From Streptomyces sp. MA5143a (GTDB taxonomy: Bacteria > Actinomycetota > Actinomycetes > Streptomycetales > Streptomycetaceae), in contig NZ_OLMK01000031.1 of assembly GCF_900290235.1 (NCBI RefSeq), positions 1-64,000 of the forward strand: a DNA stretch of 64,000 nt. Direction: 5' to 3'. The notes under the pieces were generated by a model, which saw nothing but the letters and a program-made list of their open reading frames with translations, ran no database searches and was not told the DNA's origin. A program made the position numbers and the translations under genes. This document shows positions 24,641 to 33,578 of the stretch, in pieces (position 1 is the first letter of the stretch; each line of letters opens with the position of its first letter).

Positions 24641-25112
24641 AACCGCGCCCGCTCCCGGTGTCGATGAGGATCTGTTCCGCCTGGCTGATGTTGTCCGCCA
24701 GGACCGCCTGGGCCATCGCGGTGCGGGCGGCGTCCGGTGCCGCGTCCGGCGGGACCACCAAGAGCGAGAAGATGTCCCGGTCGGCCCGGGTGATCAGGAC
24801 CGTGTCGTCACCGACCGGGAAGGAATCGATGTGCACCACGCGGTCGTCCACGAGGATGCGCGTCGGGAGACCTTCCCAAGCTGCGGTGTCCAACCCCACG
24901 CGGGCCACAGGGCCGAGATGGGCGATGAGGGCACTCAGCAGCGCGGGCAGCTCGGCGCCCATGTCGCGCGAGCGCGGCCACCACGCACCATCGAGGACGC
25001 CTTCACGTGATGCGGTCGTCTCCAGCCGGAGAAGCGCACAACCCGGCCGCACGGCCTCGTGGACACCGCTGGGCAGACGCCGGGGAACAGGAGGTGTATC
25101 CGAGCTGGTCAT
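24630..25112 (-). CDS. DUF5994 family protein, third paralogue
   Basis: This 160-residue protein has the signature GVLDGAWWPRSRDMGAELPAL near residues 38-58, then VARVGLDTAAWEGLPTRI and FSLLVVPPDAAPDAARTAM. It is shorter than the copy at 18198 and on the opposite strand. ATG 25112 is preferred over TTG 25145 because paralogues start shortly before the signature. The upstream region does not clearly carry the leader seen in the other copies. Function unknown. Confidence 0.75.
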   Translation of the reverse strand: MTSSDTPPVPRRLPSGVHEAVRPGCALLRLETTASREGVLDGAWWPRSRDMGAELPALLSALIAHLGPVARVGLDTAAWEGLPTRILVDDRVVHIDSFPVGDDTVLITRADRDIFSLLVVPPDAAPDAARTAMAQAVLADNISQAEQILIDTGSGRGSSG

Positions 25113-25667
25113 GAGGACCACCCGTCTGTAGGGCAGGTGCGACAACGGGACCGCCTCGCACCTGCCACGCTACTCCTGGTGCCACGCGCGCCGACGTCTC
25201 CGAAATCGCCCTCTACCGACCGGCCCCAGCCGGAACGGATCCAGCACACATGAGGCCGGGAAACCCCGTGAACACACGAGAACTACAGAGGAGTGTTTTC
25301 CCAGGCCAGGCGGCCTGAAGCGAGCGTTTCAGCAGGTCGCAGGCCCGTTCGGAGAAAACTCCCAGATCCGTACTCACCACCCACAGATCCCTGGTGGAAG
25401 CGCCGCCTCACGGAGTGACCATGTTCCGCCCGGCCGGAACCAGGAGAGCAGGTCGCGGCTGCCGGGCAGAACCGGCGCTCGGCGGCCCGGCAGGACATCA
25501 GTCCGTGCCCGGGCCGCGGCCGTCAGGGCCAGCCCAGCGACATCAATGTCAGTGCCCGGCCGTAGGGTGCATGGAGCATGGCCTGTCACCGGCCGCACCC
25601 GCAGGAGTAAGCCACCCCACCGGCCCCGCACCGTCGGCCGGAAGCTGAAAGAGAGCAACGTCCCGCC
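25113..25667. other. Gap between DUF5994 gene and small ORF, no gene recognised
   Basis: The region lacks a frame with ribosome site and recognisable motif. Long open frames on the minus strand across 25.4-27.5 kb are the antisense shadow of the FG-GAP gene and were not accepted. Confidence 0.5.
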
Positions 25668-25838
25668 GTGTTTCAAGAGACTCCCATCTTCAGCCGCCTC
25701 GTCGACGAGCGTGGCGACATCCCCGCTCAGGTGCGCGGTGAAGCCGAACGCATACGCCGCGAACTCGCGCGGGTGATGCCCTGGCCCCCTGGTTCCGATC
25801 TGCCCGCCCGCACCATGCCAGACCGTGGCAGGCCCTGA
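25668..25838 (+). CDS. Possible small protein of 56 residues
   Basis: GTG 25668 has GAAAGAGAG about 12 nt upstream. The first 36 residues (FQETPIFSRLVDERGDIPAQ, then EAERIRRELARVMPW) have natural composition and an amphipathic helix, like many short Streptomyces proteins. The last 15 residues look random, so it may be a truncated gene. No family recognised. The following 240 bp to the FG-GAP gene hold nothing visible except its ribosome site. Confidence 0.35.
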   Translation: MFQETPIFSRLVDERGDIPAQVRGEAERIRRELARVMPWPPGSDLPARTMPDRGRP

Positions 25839-26078
25839 ACCTGAGGCCGTCCTTGGCAAGGCGGGCGGCTGACGAGGCAAGGTCGCGCGGCGGCTCGCTG
25901 TCGTCAGGCAGCCAGCCGCCCACCGTCGACAGCCGGGACGGCGCCGTGGATCGCGGCGCCGGTACGCCGCAGTCGTGTCCACCGGGCTGCAACCTTCACA
26001 CAACCGTTCGTGCACCTCGTGAGTCACATCCCCGTAAGCCATCAACCTCATTGTCTGCTTTGACCAGGGGAGTTCACC

Positions 26079-27515
26079 GTGCGCGCACGCACCTTGGCCG
26101 CCACCGCCGCCGTAGCGGCACTCACCGCGACCGGCCTGACCCTGCCGCTCGCCGGGAGCGCCGCCGCCGCTACCGTTCCGCGGTTCGACTTCAACGGCGA
26201 CGGATACGCGGACATCGCGGTCGGTATGCCCGACGCCACGGTGAACGGCAAGGCCAAGGCCGGTTACGTCAGCGTGATTTTCGGAGGCCCGCAGAGCCCG
26301 AGCCAGTCCACCGGGGTCATCAGCCAGGCGGAGACCGGCGTACCCGGAACGCCCGAGGCGGGCGACCGCTTCGGCTCCTCCCTGGCCCCTGTCGACGTCA
26401 ACGGCGACGGCGTCTTCGAGCTCGTCGTCGGTGCGAGCGGCGAGTCGCTCACCTCGGACCAGTACAAGGACGAGGGCACCCTCACGGTTCTGGACGGCTC
26501 GGGGTGGAACGTCAAGGACACCACCGTGGCCAGGGGCACCTCCGAGTACAGCGGCATCGGCAGCACCATCGCCACCGGTGACTACGACGGCGACGGCGAC
26601 ACCGACCTCGTGTACGGCGAGAACGGCGAGGAGCACGGCGCGCTCCGGTTCCGGCCGGGCCCGCTCACCGCCGACCCGGTGACCCCCACCACCTTGCGCA
26701 GGTACAGCATGGGCGGCCGTACCGGTGCCCTTGCCACCGGCGACTTCGACGGTGACGGCCGGGACGACCTCGCCACCACCTGGCGGGCTCTCGACGACTC
26801 CGGGACCTTCATCACACGGTGGGACGACCAGGCCGAGCCCGCCCAGTGGTGGAGCGACACCGACCGCGGCAGCGCGCTCACCGCCGCCGACTTCGACCAG
26901 GACGGCACCGACGACCTCGCCGTCGGGCTCGTACAGCCCAACCCGGAGACGGAGACGACGCATTGCGAGGACCGGCTCGGCGGTGCGGTGCTCCTCCTCA
27001 AGGGCTCGAAGACCGCGAAGTTCGGCACCGAGCACGACTGCGTCACGCAGTCGAGCCCGGAGGTCGGCGGTGCCGCCGAGCAGGGCGACGACTTCGGCGC
27101 CGCGCTGTCCGCCGGTGACCTGAACGGCGACAGCCGTCCCGAGCTGGTGGTCGGTGTGCCCGGTGAGGACGTGGGCACCGTGACGGACGCGGGCGGATAC
27201 GTCGTCATGAACGGTACGGAGAAGGGCCTCTACGGCGGTCTGGCCCGCAGCCAGAGCAGCCCGAACATGCCGGGCACGGCCGAGGCCGGCGACCGGTTCG
27301 GCGCCCAGGTGGCCGTCGGCGACTACAACCGCGACGGTCTGTGGGACACGGCGGTGAGCGCGCCCGGGGAGAACGCCGGGGACCCCAGGTCGGGTGGTGT
27401 CTGGTTCGTGCCGACCAGCGCCGAGGAGACGTACCCGCAGGGCAAGTCGCTCACCCCGTTCGGCTTCGCGCTGCCCAACGGCGCCATCGAGTACGGCGAA
27501 GTGCTGGGCTTCTAG
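26079..27515 (+). CDS. Secreted FG-GAP (integrin-like beta-propeller) repeat protein
   Basis: This 478-residue exported protein starts at GTG 26079 after GGGGAG. A signal peptide covers about residues 1-31 (RARTLAATAAVAAL, cleavage near AAA). Seven calcium-binding D-x-[DN]-x-DG loops follow, such as DFNGDGYADIAVG, DVNGDGVFELVVG, DYDGDGDTDLVYG, DFDGDGRDDLAT, DFDQDGTDDLAVG, DLNGDSRPELVVG and DYNRDGLWDTAVS. They alternate with FGxxL-type strands, as expected for a seven-bladed propeller. Such proteins bind ligands or surfaces outside the cell. It stands alone, with a kinase gene 300 bp downstream. Confidence 0.9.
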   Translation: MRARTLAATAAVAALTATGLTLPLAGSAAAATVPRFDFNGDGYADIAVGMPDATVNGKAKAGYVSVIFGGPQSPSQSTGVISQAETGVPGTPEAGDRFGSSLAPVDVNGDGVFELVVGASGESLTSDQYKDEGTLTVLDGSGWNVKDTTVARGTSEYSGIGSTIATGDYDGDGDTDLVYGENGEEHGALRFRPGPLTADPVTPTTLRRYSMGGRTGALATGDFDGDGRDDLATTWRALDDSGTFITRWDDQAEPAQWWSDTDRGSALTAADFDQDGTDDLAVGLVQPNPETETTHCEDRLGGAVLLLKGSKTAKFGTEHDCVTQSSPEVGGAAEQGDDFGAALSAGDLNGDSRPELVVGVPGEDVGTVTDAGGYVVMNGTEKGLYGGLARSQSSPNMPGTAEAGDRFGAQVAVGDYNRDGLWDTAVSAPGENAGDPRSGGVWFVPTSAEETYPQGKSLTPFGFALPNGAIEYGEVLGF

Positions 27516-27812
27516 GGGCGGTACACCGGCGCTTGCGGCCACGCCGTTGACCGGACCGGGCACGGGACCACGCGGCCCCCGAGCACGACCGCGGGAGCGC
27601 TCACCGCTCTCCGTGCGCCCGGTCGCGCCGCCGCGCGCTCTGTGGTGGGTTGGTGTGGATCGTCAGAATGTCTTTCCGGCTCTGATGGTGAGCCGGTTCG
27701 GCAGCACGGCCTGCCCGTCTGCTGCGTGACCCACCTGGACCCTCGGTCCCGGCTTCCCGGTAGACGGCATGGCCGTCTCCGGAGGACGTCGACGGACGGG
27801 TGAGGGTGCAGC

Positions 27813-29741
27813 GTGGTGGAGCCGCTTCGGTACGGGATCGATCCCGAGCGCGTGGGGCCGTACGAAGTGATGGGTCGTCTGGGCTCCGGCGGCATGGGCC
27901 GCGTGTACCTTGCCCGCGTTGTGGGTGGTACGCGGCTCGTGGCGCTCAAGACGATCCGGCCCGAGCTGTCGAAGGTGTCCGGTTACCGGGAACGCTTCGC
28001 CCGTGAGATCGAGGTCGCCCGCAGTGTCCGCAGCTCGTACATCGCGCAGCTCATCGACTTCGATCCCGACGCCGAGGTGCCCTGGCTGGCGACGGAACTC
28101 GTACTCGGCCCCACCCTCGCGGAGGTCCTGGCCTCTCACGGTCCACTGCCGGCCGACAGTGTGCGGGTTCTGGCAGCGGGGCTCGCGGAGGCACTCGGCG
28201 CGATCCATGCCGCGGGCATCGTGCATCGCGACGTCAAGCCGTCCAATGTCCTCCTCTCCGAAAGCGGACCCCGCCTGGTCGACTTCGGGGTCGCGCGGCC
28301 GGTGCGGCAGGCCGGACTGACCTCGACGGGACAGTTCGTCGGAACCTCCGCCTACGCCTCCCCCGAGCAGTTGCTCGGCCAGGAGGTGGGTCCGCCCAGC
28401 GACATGTTCTCCCTCGGCGTCCTCCTGACCGAGACCGCGAGCCCCGGCGCGGGCTCCTCGGAACGCCAGGCACCCGCTGTCGACGTCATCGAGGGCCGTA
28501 CTCCCGCCCTGTCCTGCCTGCCGCGGGATCTGCGTACCGTCGTACGCACGTGCCTCGCCCGCGATCCCGCCGACCGGCCCTCCCCGGCCGAGGTCCCCGG
28601 CATGCTGGCGGGCCGTGCGAGGCCCGACCGTCAGAGCGGACGTCCGTGGCTCCCGGCCCCCGTCTTCTCCTCCGTGCGCCGGAGTTCGGAGTGTCTGCGG
28701 GCCGTCACGCACCCGGCGACCGCGTTCGACCCCGGCCGGATGGACCAGCAGCCCACGGCGACCGCGGACTTCCCCCGCGTCGCCACCACCGCGATGCCCG
28801 GCTCACGCACCCCCGCGCCCGGGTTGCCGGCAGGGAGACGGCCGGCTCTCACCGTGGGGCTTTCGCTGGTGACGGGGCTGTTGGTCGTGGCGGGTGTGCT
28901 GCTGATGCGGCCGGGCGGTGATTCCGGTACCGGGCTCGGGGTGGGGGACGCGACGCCCGGGGCGACCGTCACCGTCACGGCCTCGGCCCGGCCGTTCGAC
29001 GACAGGCCGAACTCCACCACCACCCCGCCCCGGACCACGCCCTCCCCCGCCCGCACACCGGCGGCGTCCGGGCGGGCCCCCTCGGCCGCGCCGCCCCAGC
29101 GGCCCGCCTTCACCCGAGGGACACTGGGCGTCTCCCGCTACCAGGAGCCGGGGTACGCGGCCACGGTGACCTCGGTGGTCGCGCACGGACACCAGCTGAC
29201 CGTGGGCTTGCGCGCGAGGGGCAGGACGGACCTGCGGGAGGCGAACACCACGTGCCTCGAAGTGCGTGGTTCAGACGGGACGTTCACCGTGCATCCGTTC
29301 GCCCAGCACGCAGAAACAGCCCGGCCCGGCACCTTCGACGGAACCCTGGCCTTTCCCCTGCTCGTATCGGGAAGGTACGCCCTGCGGTACTCCTGCCGGA
29401 GCGACTACTCGACGGTCGACCTCGGCACGGCTCGTGTGCCGCACATCAGCATCTCCCGCTACAGCGACGAGTACTTCGCCGTGATCCTTTCGACGGACCG
29501 CACATCCCGCGGGCTCCAGGTGGTGTTCGCCTCCACCGGAAGAACAGACCTTCGGGACCCCCGCACCTCGTGCCTGAACCGCGGCGGCGCGGAAGAGCAC
29601 CCGGTGGACGTCCGGCTGGACCGCAGCGAGACGACGCTCGATCACTTCCACTACGGCGTCATGGACTTCCCACCCGTCGCGGCGAACAGCAGCTTCACCT
29701 ACTCGTGTTTCCCCGACTACAGTGCCGCGCCCCTGGCCTGA
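27813..29741 (+). CDS. Receptor-type Ser/Thr protein kinase (PknB-like) with duplicated ectodomain
   Basis: This 642-residue protein has a kinase domain in residues 15-275: GSGGMG loop (24-29), VALK lysine 46, HRDVKPSN (138-145), DFG Asp157 and SPEQ. All catalytic residues are present. A proline-rich juxtamembrane region leads to one membrane helix (about 346-366). After a Thr/Pro-rich linker the extracytoplasmic part holds two related ~95-residue units (about 440-533 and 546-640). Each has SRY at its start, GRTDLR in the middle, a T-x-CL or TSCL cysteine and YSC--DYS at the end. They are not PASTA domains, so the ligand is unknown. The 297-bp upstream gap shows no gene. Confidence 0.9.
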   Translation: MVEPLRYGIDPERVGPYEVMGRLGSGGMGRVYLARVVGGTRLVALKTIRPELSKVSGYRERFAREIEVARSVRSSYIAQLIDFDPDAEVPWLATELVLGPTLAEVLASHGPLPADSVRVLAAGLAEALGAIHAAGIVHRDVKPSNVLLSESGPRLVDFGVARPVRQAGLTSTGQFVGTSAYASPEQLLGQEVGPPSDMFSLGVLLTETASPGAGSSERQAPAVDVIEGRTPALSCLPRDLRTVVRTCLARDPADRPSPAEVPGMLAGRARPDRQSGRPWLPAPVFSSVRRSSECLRAVTHPATAFDPGRMDQQPTATADFPRVATTAMPGSRTPAPGLPAGRRPALTVGLSLVTGLLVVAGVLLMRPGGDSGTGLGVGDATPGATVTVTASARPFDDRPNSTTTPPRTTPSPARTPAASGRAPSAAPPQRPAFTRGTLGVSRYQEPGYAATVTSVVAHGHQLTVGLRARGRTDLREANTTCLEVRGSDGTFTVHPFAQHAETARPGTFDGTLAFPLLVSGRYALRYSCRSDYSTVDLGTARVPHISISRYSDEYFAVILSTDRTSRGLQVVFASTGRTDLRDPRTSCLNRGGAEEHPVDVRLDRSETTLDHFHYGVMDFPPVAANSSFTYSCFPDYSAAPLA

Positions 29742-29860
29742 CCAGTTGATGGCTCCGCTTGATTGCTCCGCTCGACAGCTCCGACCTCAGGGTGGCAACT
29801 CAAAGTTTCGTATCATCGACGCATTGTGATTGACGCTCGGGTCCCGCACTGTGATCTGCC

Positions 29861-32245
29861 ATGGACAACGGATCGCAGGCGGGGGAGATCGTCCTGGTCG
29901 AACTGGTCGTGCCCGGCATCGGCTTGATGGACCGCATGGAGGCGTTGGAGCCTCCGCTCATCCGCCGGATCAGCGGGGACGCGGGCGCCGGCTGGTACGA
30001 GGCGGTGCGGGAGGACAGCTCAGAGCCGCCGGTGAGGCGCCAGGTGTACGACTGGAGCCGGCTGACGGTCGGCGGCGCGAGCCGGGTGGTGTGGCTGTTC
30101 CTGCTGCCCTTTCTGCTGATCAATCTGGTGCCGTGGATGCAGCCCAGACTGCCTCCGCTGAGCAGACTGTCGGGGTGGCTCTACGACTTCGGGGCCCGAC
30201 TGCTCGGCCTGTCGCTGACGGTCGTGCTGGTGGGCGTGTTCGGGCAGGTGGCCATGGACCAGATCGTGTGGCAGTGCGCTGCGCCCACATCGTCCCCCTG
30301 CGCCGCGGCGAACCCTTTGATCGAGGCCGCACGCGACGTGGACACCGGGACCGGGTTGGCCCTCGCCGCGCTGGTGCCGTTGCTCGTCGGTGCGGTGCTG
30401 GCGTTCGGCGCGCGGGACGCCAAGAAGGAGTACCGGCCGGTCCTGGAGACGGTGACCGGCGACGACCACCGGCGGGGCCTGGCGACCGGCGACGCGCGGC
30501 GTCCGCTCGAAGTCCGCGGGTTCTGGGAGTACCACTGGCGGGCCGAGGGTCTCACCGCCCAGCACTGGTGCGCCGGACTCCTCACCGTCGCGATGTTGCA
30601 GGTCGTGCCCCCGTTGCAGTACGACACGCGCCGAGGGGACCCGGTCGCGGGCCTGGTGCTGTTCGTGCTGGTTCTGGTGCTGGCGGCGCTGGTGGTCGCC
30701 GACGGGCCCTGGTTCCGCACAACGGCGTGGGAGAAGTGGTGGCCGCTCAACCACCGGCGCACAGCCCTCACCGTGTGCTTCGCCATGACGGCTGGCGCCA
30801 CGCTCTACTGCGCGCTCCCCACACGGGACTGGCAGGCGGCGCGGGGCGGTTCCCGGATGCTGCCGGGGATGGGTGAGGAGGCCAACGACGTCCTGATCGC
30901 CCAGGGCGTCGGGGTGCTGCTGATGGTGGTCGCCTGCCTGGTGATGTTCCTCAGGGACATCACCAGGGGCAGGAGGATGTCGCTGTACGGGCTGCTGGGA
31001 CCCGTCACCGCAGTGCTGGCCTGCTTCATCGGATGGCTCTACACGGCGGCGTTCTCCATGTGGGCGCAGGGCTGGCTCACCGCGGACGGGGACCCGTACG
31101 CCACCGAGGTCCCGAGGGCGGTGGGGGTGATCGCCGCCGGCTTCCCGCTGGTGGTGGTACTGGGCGGACTGATCGTCGGCGTCAACGCCCTGCGGAAGTT
31201 GTGGAAGCACCGGCAGGACGCCGCCAACACGCGCCCCGCCGAGAGAGGGGAGGACGGGCGTCATCTGCGTGAGATCAACCTGGCGGAGACCCCGGTACGC
31301 GCCGGCATGGGCTGGTACGACCAGGGCCTCGCCGTGCTGGCCTCCCTCATCGTGTCCGTGATCCTCACCCTCTACCTGGCGCACTGGCTCGGTGACGGTT
31401 CCCTGTCGAGGAACGTACGCGAGACGACGATCGGCACGATCAAGCAGCTCACCTCTCTCGGGACCGTCGCCCTGATCGCCTTGGTGGCGGCGGCGGTGCT
31501 CGCCGTACGAGCCGTCGTGCTCCGTCCCGAGATGCGCCGGAACACAAGCATCGCCTGGGCCTTCGGCGTCTTCTGGCCGCGCGCCTCGCACCCCTTCGCG
31601 CCGGCTGCCTGGACCGCACGGGCCGTGCCCGAACTCACGCACCGCATCAAGCACTTGCTCGACTCGGGCACGGGCACGGGCACGGGCACAGGCACGGACA
31701 CGCGGATTCTGGTGCACGCGCACTCCATGGGGGCGGCGTTCGCCGTGGCCGCACTGTGGCAGATACCCGCCGAACTACGGCCGCGTATCGCCCTGTTGAC
31801 CACGGGAAGCCCGATCAGCAGGGTGTTCAGACGCCACTACCCCGGCTATGTCACCGTCGAGTCCCTCGAGTCACTCGTCCACGGTGGAGAGGGCGACGAA
31901 GGACCTCGGCTGTGTGCCTGGACCAACGTCTACCGTCCGACCGACCCGTTGGCCGGGCCGACCGGCATCCGCGGCGTGAGGGAACTGAAGTGGATGGACG
32001 GGGTGGATCCCGGCGACGAGCGGTCGCACGCCCGAACCCCTGCCCAGCCCGTCTTCTGGCCCCTGGAGCGGCACAACGGATACCGCCGCGACCCCCGGAT
32101 CGCGGCGGTCCGCCGACAGATCCTCAACGATCTCGTCGGGCCCACTCGTCCCTCGCCGCCCGCGGTGGTTCCTCCTGCTCCGCGCCGGCCCACGCCCCCG
32201 ACCGGACCGGGGACGGGCTCACCGGACGGTGCCGTCAGCGGCTGA
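29861..32245 (+). CDS. Large polytopic membrane protein with lipase-like C-terminal domain
   Basis: This 794-residue protein has about ten membrane helices between residues 70 and 560, for example VVWLFLLPFLLINLV, LGLSLTVVLVGVFG, LVLFVLVLVLAALVVA, VGVLLMVVACLVMFL and VIAAGFPLVVVLGGLIVG. The C-terminal ~200 residues are soluble, with ILVHAHSMGAAFAVAAL, a serine-elbow-like A-H-S-M-G, then ALLTTGSPISRVFRRHYPGY, as in alpha/beta-hydrolase lipases. A glycine-threonine run from a GGCACG microsatellite (near 31668-31700) precedes it. A membrane-bound lipid or ester hydrolase is inferred. The start is uncertain because ATG 29861 has no clear ribosome site. Confidence 0.7.
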   Translation: MDNGSQAGEIVLVELVVPGIGLMDRMEALEPPLIRRISGDAGAGWYEAVREDSSEPPVRRQVYDWSRLTVGGASRVVWLFLLPFLLINLVPWMQPRLPPLSRLSGWLYDFGARLLGLSLTVVLVGVFGQVAMDQIVWQCAAPTSSPCAAANPLIEAARDVDTGTGLALAALVPLLVGAVLAFGARDAKKEYRPVLETVTGDDHRRGLATGDARRPLEVRGFWEYHWRAEGLTAQHWCAGLLTVAMLQVVPPLQYDTRRGDPVAGLVLFVLVLVLAALVVADGPWFRTTAWEKWWPLNHRRTALTVCFAMTAGATLYCALPTRDWQAARGGSRMLPGMGEEANDVLIAQGVGVLLMVVACLVMFLRDITRGRRMSLYGLLGPVTAVLACFIGWLYTAAFSMWAQGWLTADGDPYATEVPRAVGVIAAGFPLVVVLGGLIVGVNALRKLWKHRQDAANTRPAERGEDGRHLREINLAETPVRAGMGWYDQGLAVLASLIVSVILTLYLAHWLGDGSLSRNVRETTIGTIKQLTSLGTVALIALVAAAVLAVRAVVLRPEMRRNTSIAWAFGVFWPRASHPFAPAAWTARAVPELTHRIKHLLDSGTGTGTGTGTDTRILVHAHSMGAAFAVAALWQIPAELRPRIALLTTGSPISRVFRRHYPGYVTVESLESLVHGGEGDEGPRLCAWTNVYRPTDPLAGPTGIRGVRELKWMDGVDPGDERSHARTPAQPVFWPLERHNGYRRDPRIAAVRRQILNDLVGPTRPSPPAVVPPAPRRPTPPTGPGTGSPDGAVSG

Positions 32246-32327
32246 GGTCCAGCCGCCGACCGGTACCGCCCGCACGACGGCGGCCGGGAAGACCGGGCTT
32301 GGACGCGGGCCGGACGGCCGCGGTGGG

Positions 32328-33404
32328 TCAGATGCCGCCGGTGTTGAGCAGTCGGTTGGGGGTGTCGGCGCGGACGCCCCGCACGACGCCACGGGTGGCC
32401 GTACGGTCGAGCCAGACGTGCACCTCGTCGGCCGTGGCGCGGGGGTGGGCCGACAGGTACAGCGCGATCACGCCGGTCGCGTGCGGCGCGGCCCAGGACG
32501 TCGCGCCGAACTCCTCGGTGACCGTACCGCCGCCGGCGAGGGCGGCGGTGACCTTCTGGCCGGGGGCGTACAGGTCCACGCACCGCCCGTAGCCCGATCC
32601 GTGGGAGGCGGTGTCGTTCCAGACCCGGTCCTTCGAGGTGGAGGCCGCGACGACGATCGTGCCGCGGACGCCGGCCGGGGAGTGCTCGCAGGCGTCGTCG
32701 CGGAAGTTGCCGGCCGACACCACCGTCGGGATCCCGGCGTCGATCATCTTCTTCACCGCGGCGTCCAGGGCCGCCGACCGGCGGTCGAGGTTGAGCGACA
32801 TGTTCACCACCGCGGGCTTCTGCGCGTGGGCGGTGACCCACTTGACCGACTTCACCAGGGCCGCCTCGGCGGCCGCCCGGGAGCCGCCGCCGTCGCTCTC
32901 GCACAGGATGCCCTGGACGCGGACGAGGTCCGCCTTGGGCGCCACGCCGTACTTCGCCCCGCCGATCACGCCCGCGACGAAGGTGCCGTGGCCGACGCCC
33001 TCTTCGCTGAAGCAGTCACCGGAGTCCTTCGGGCCGACGAAGTCGGCTCCGCGGTGAGCGCGTCCGCCGAACTCCTTGTGGGAGATGTCCATCCCCGTGT
33101 CGATCACATAGACGTGGACGCCCTTGCCCGTGGCTCTGGTGGTGAACTTGCCGTTCAGGGGCCGCGCGCGCTGGTCCAGGATGTCCAGGTTCCACGGCAC
33201 CTTCCGGGTGAGGGGCGCCGCCGCGGTCCGTGCCAGCCCGGCCGACTTTCCCTCGATGTCGGTGTGCGCCGAGGACTCCCCCGTACGGGACGTCCCGCGG
33301 CCCCCCTCGGCCGCCGCACCGGCCTCACCGCCGCAGGCCGAGGCCCCGAACACCGTCAGCATGGCCATCACCACAAGACCGGCCTTTGTCATATTTCGCT
33401 CCAC
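32328..33404 (-). CDS. Secreted S8 (subtilisin-like) serine protease, lipoprotein-type
   Basis: This 358-residue protein has the catalytic triad Asp102 (YVIDTGMD), His139 (GHGTFVAG) and Ser303 (GATSWAAPHATG), plus the oxyanion Asn in SAGN. The serine motif reads ATSWAAP instead of the usual GTSMAAP, a tolerated but less common variant. The N-terminus (VVMAMLTVFGASACGG) ends in a lipobox-like ASAC, so the enzyme is probably anchored outside the membrane. Residues 25-85 look like a propeptide of the proteinase-K branch (DILDQRA-PLNGKF). It is convergent with the large membrane protein gene. Confidence 0.9.
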   Translation of the reverse strand: MERNMTKAGLVVMAMLTVFGASACGGEAGAAAEGGRGTSRTGESSAHTDIEGKSAGLARTAAAPLTRKVPWNLDILDQRARPLNGKFTTRATGKGVHVYVIDTGMDISHKEFGGRAHRGADFVGPKDSGDCFSEEGVGHGTFVAGVIGGAKYGVAPKADLVRVQGILCESDGGGSRAAAEAALVKSVKWVTAHAQKPAVVNMSLNLDRRSAALDAAVKKMIDAGIPTVVSAGNFRDDACEHSPAGVRGTIVVAASTSKDRVWNDTASHGSGYGRCVDLYAPGQKVTAALAGGGTVTEEFGATSWAAPHATGVIALYLSAHPRATADEVHVWLDRTATRGVVRGVRADTPNRLLNTGGI

Positions 33405-33578
33405 AACGTCCCCCTTGGTCCTCTTCGCGCACAGTCAGCGCACTAGACGACGAGGGAGGGGTGTGCGGTTCCGGCCACGTGTGCGGGCAGATCGGGTCAC
33501 GACGAGGCGTTCGCCGGCGATTCGACGGGGCTTCGACGGGGAGACGTCGGCGACGGCGTGTTTCGTACCCTGGGCGGC

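Noticed and set aside
25374..27563. Very long open frame on the minus strand
   Set aside because: It is antisense to the FG-GAP gene, keeps open only because of high GC, has no known motif and reads Gly/Val-rich; the + strand propeller repeats are clear.
33548..33571. Possible SigB-type promoter on the minus strand toward the subtilase (GCAT-N14-GGGTAC)
   Set aside because: It lies inside the sirtuin 5' end, 160 bp from the subtilase, and such matches are expected by chance in this GC-rich DNA.
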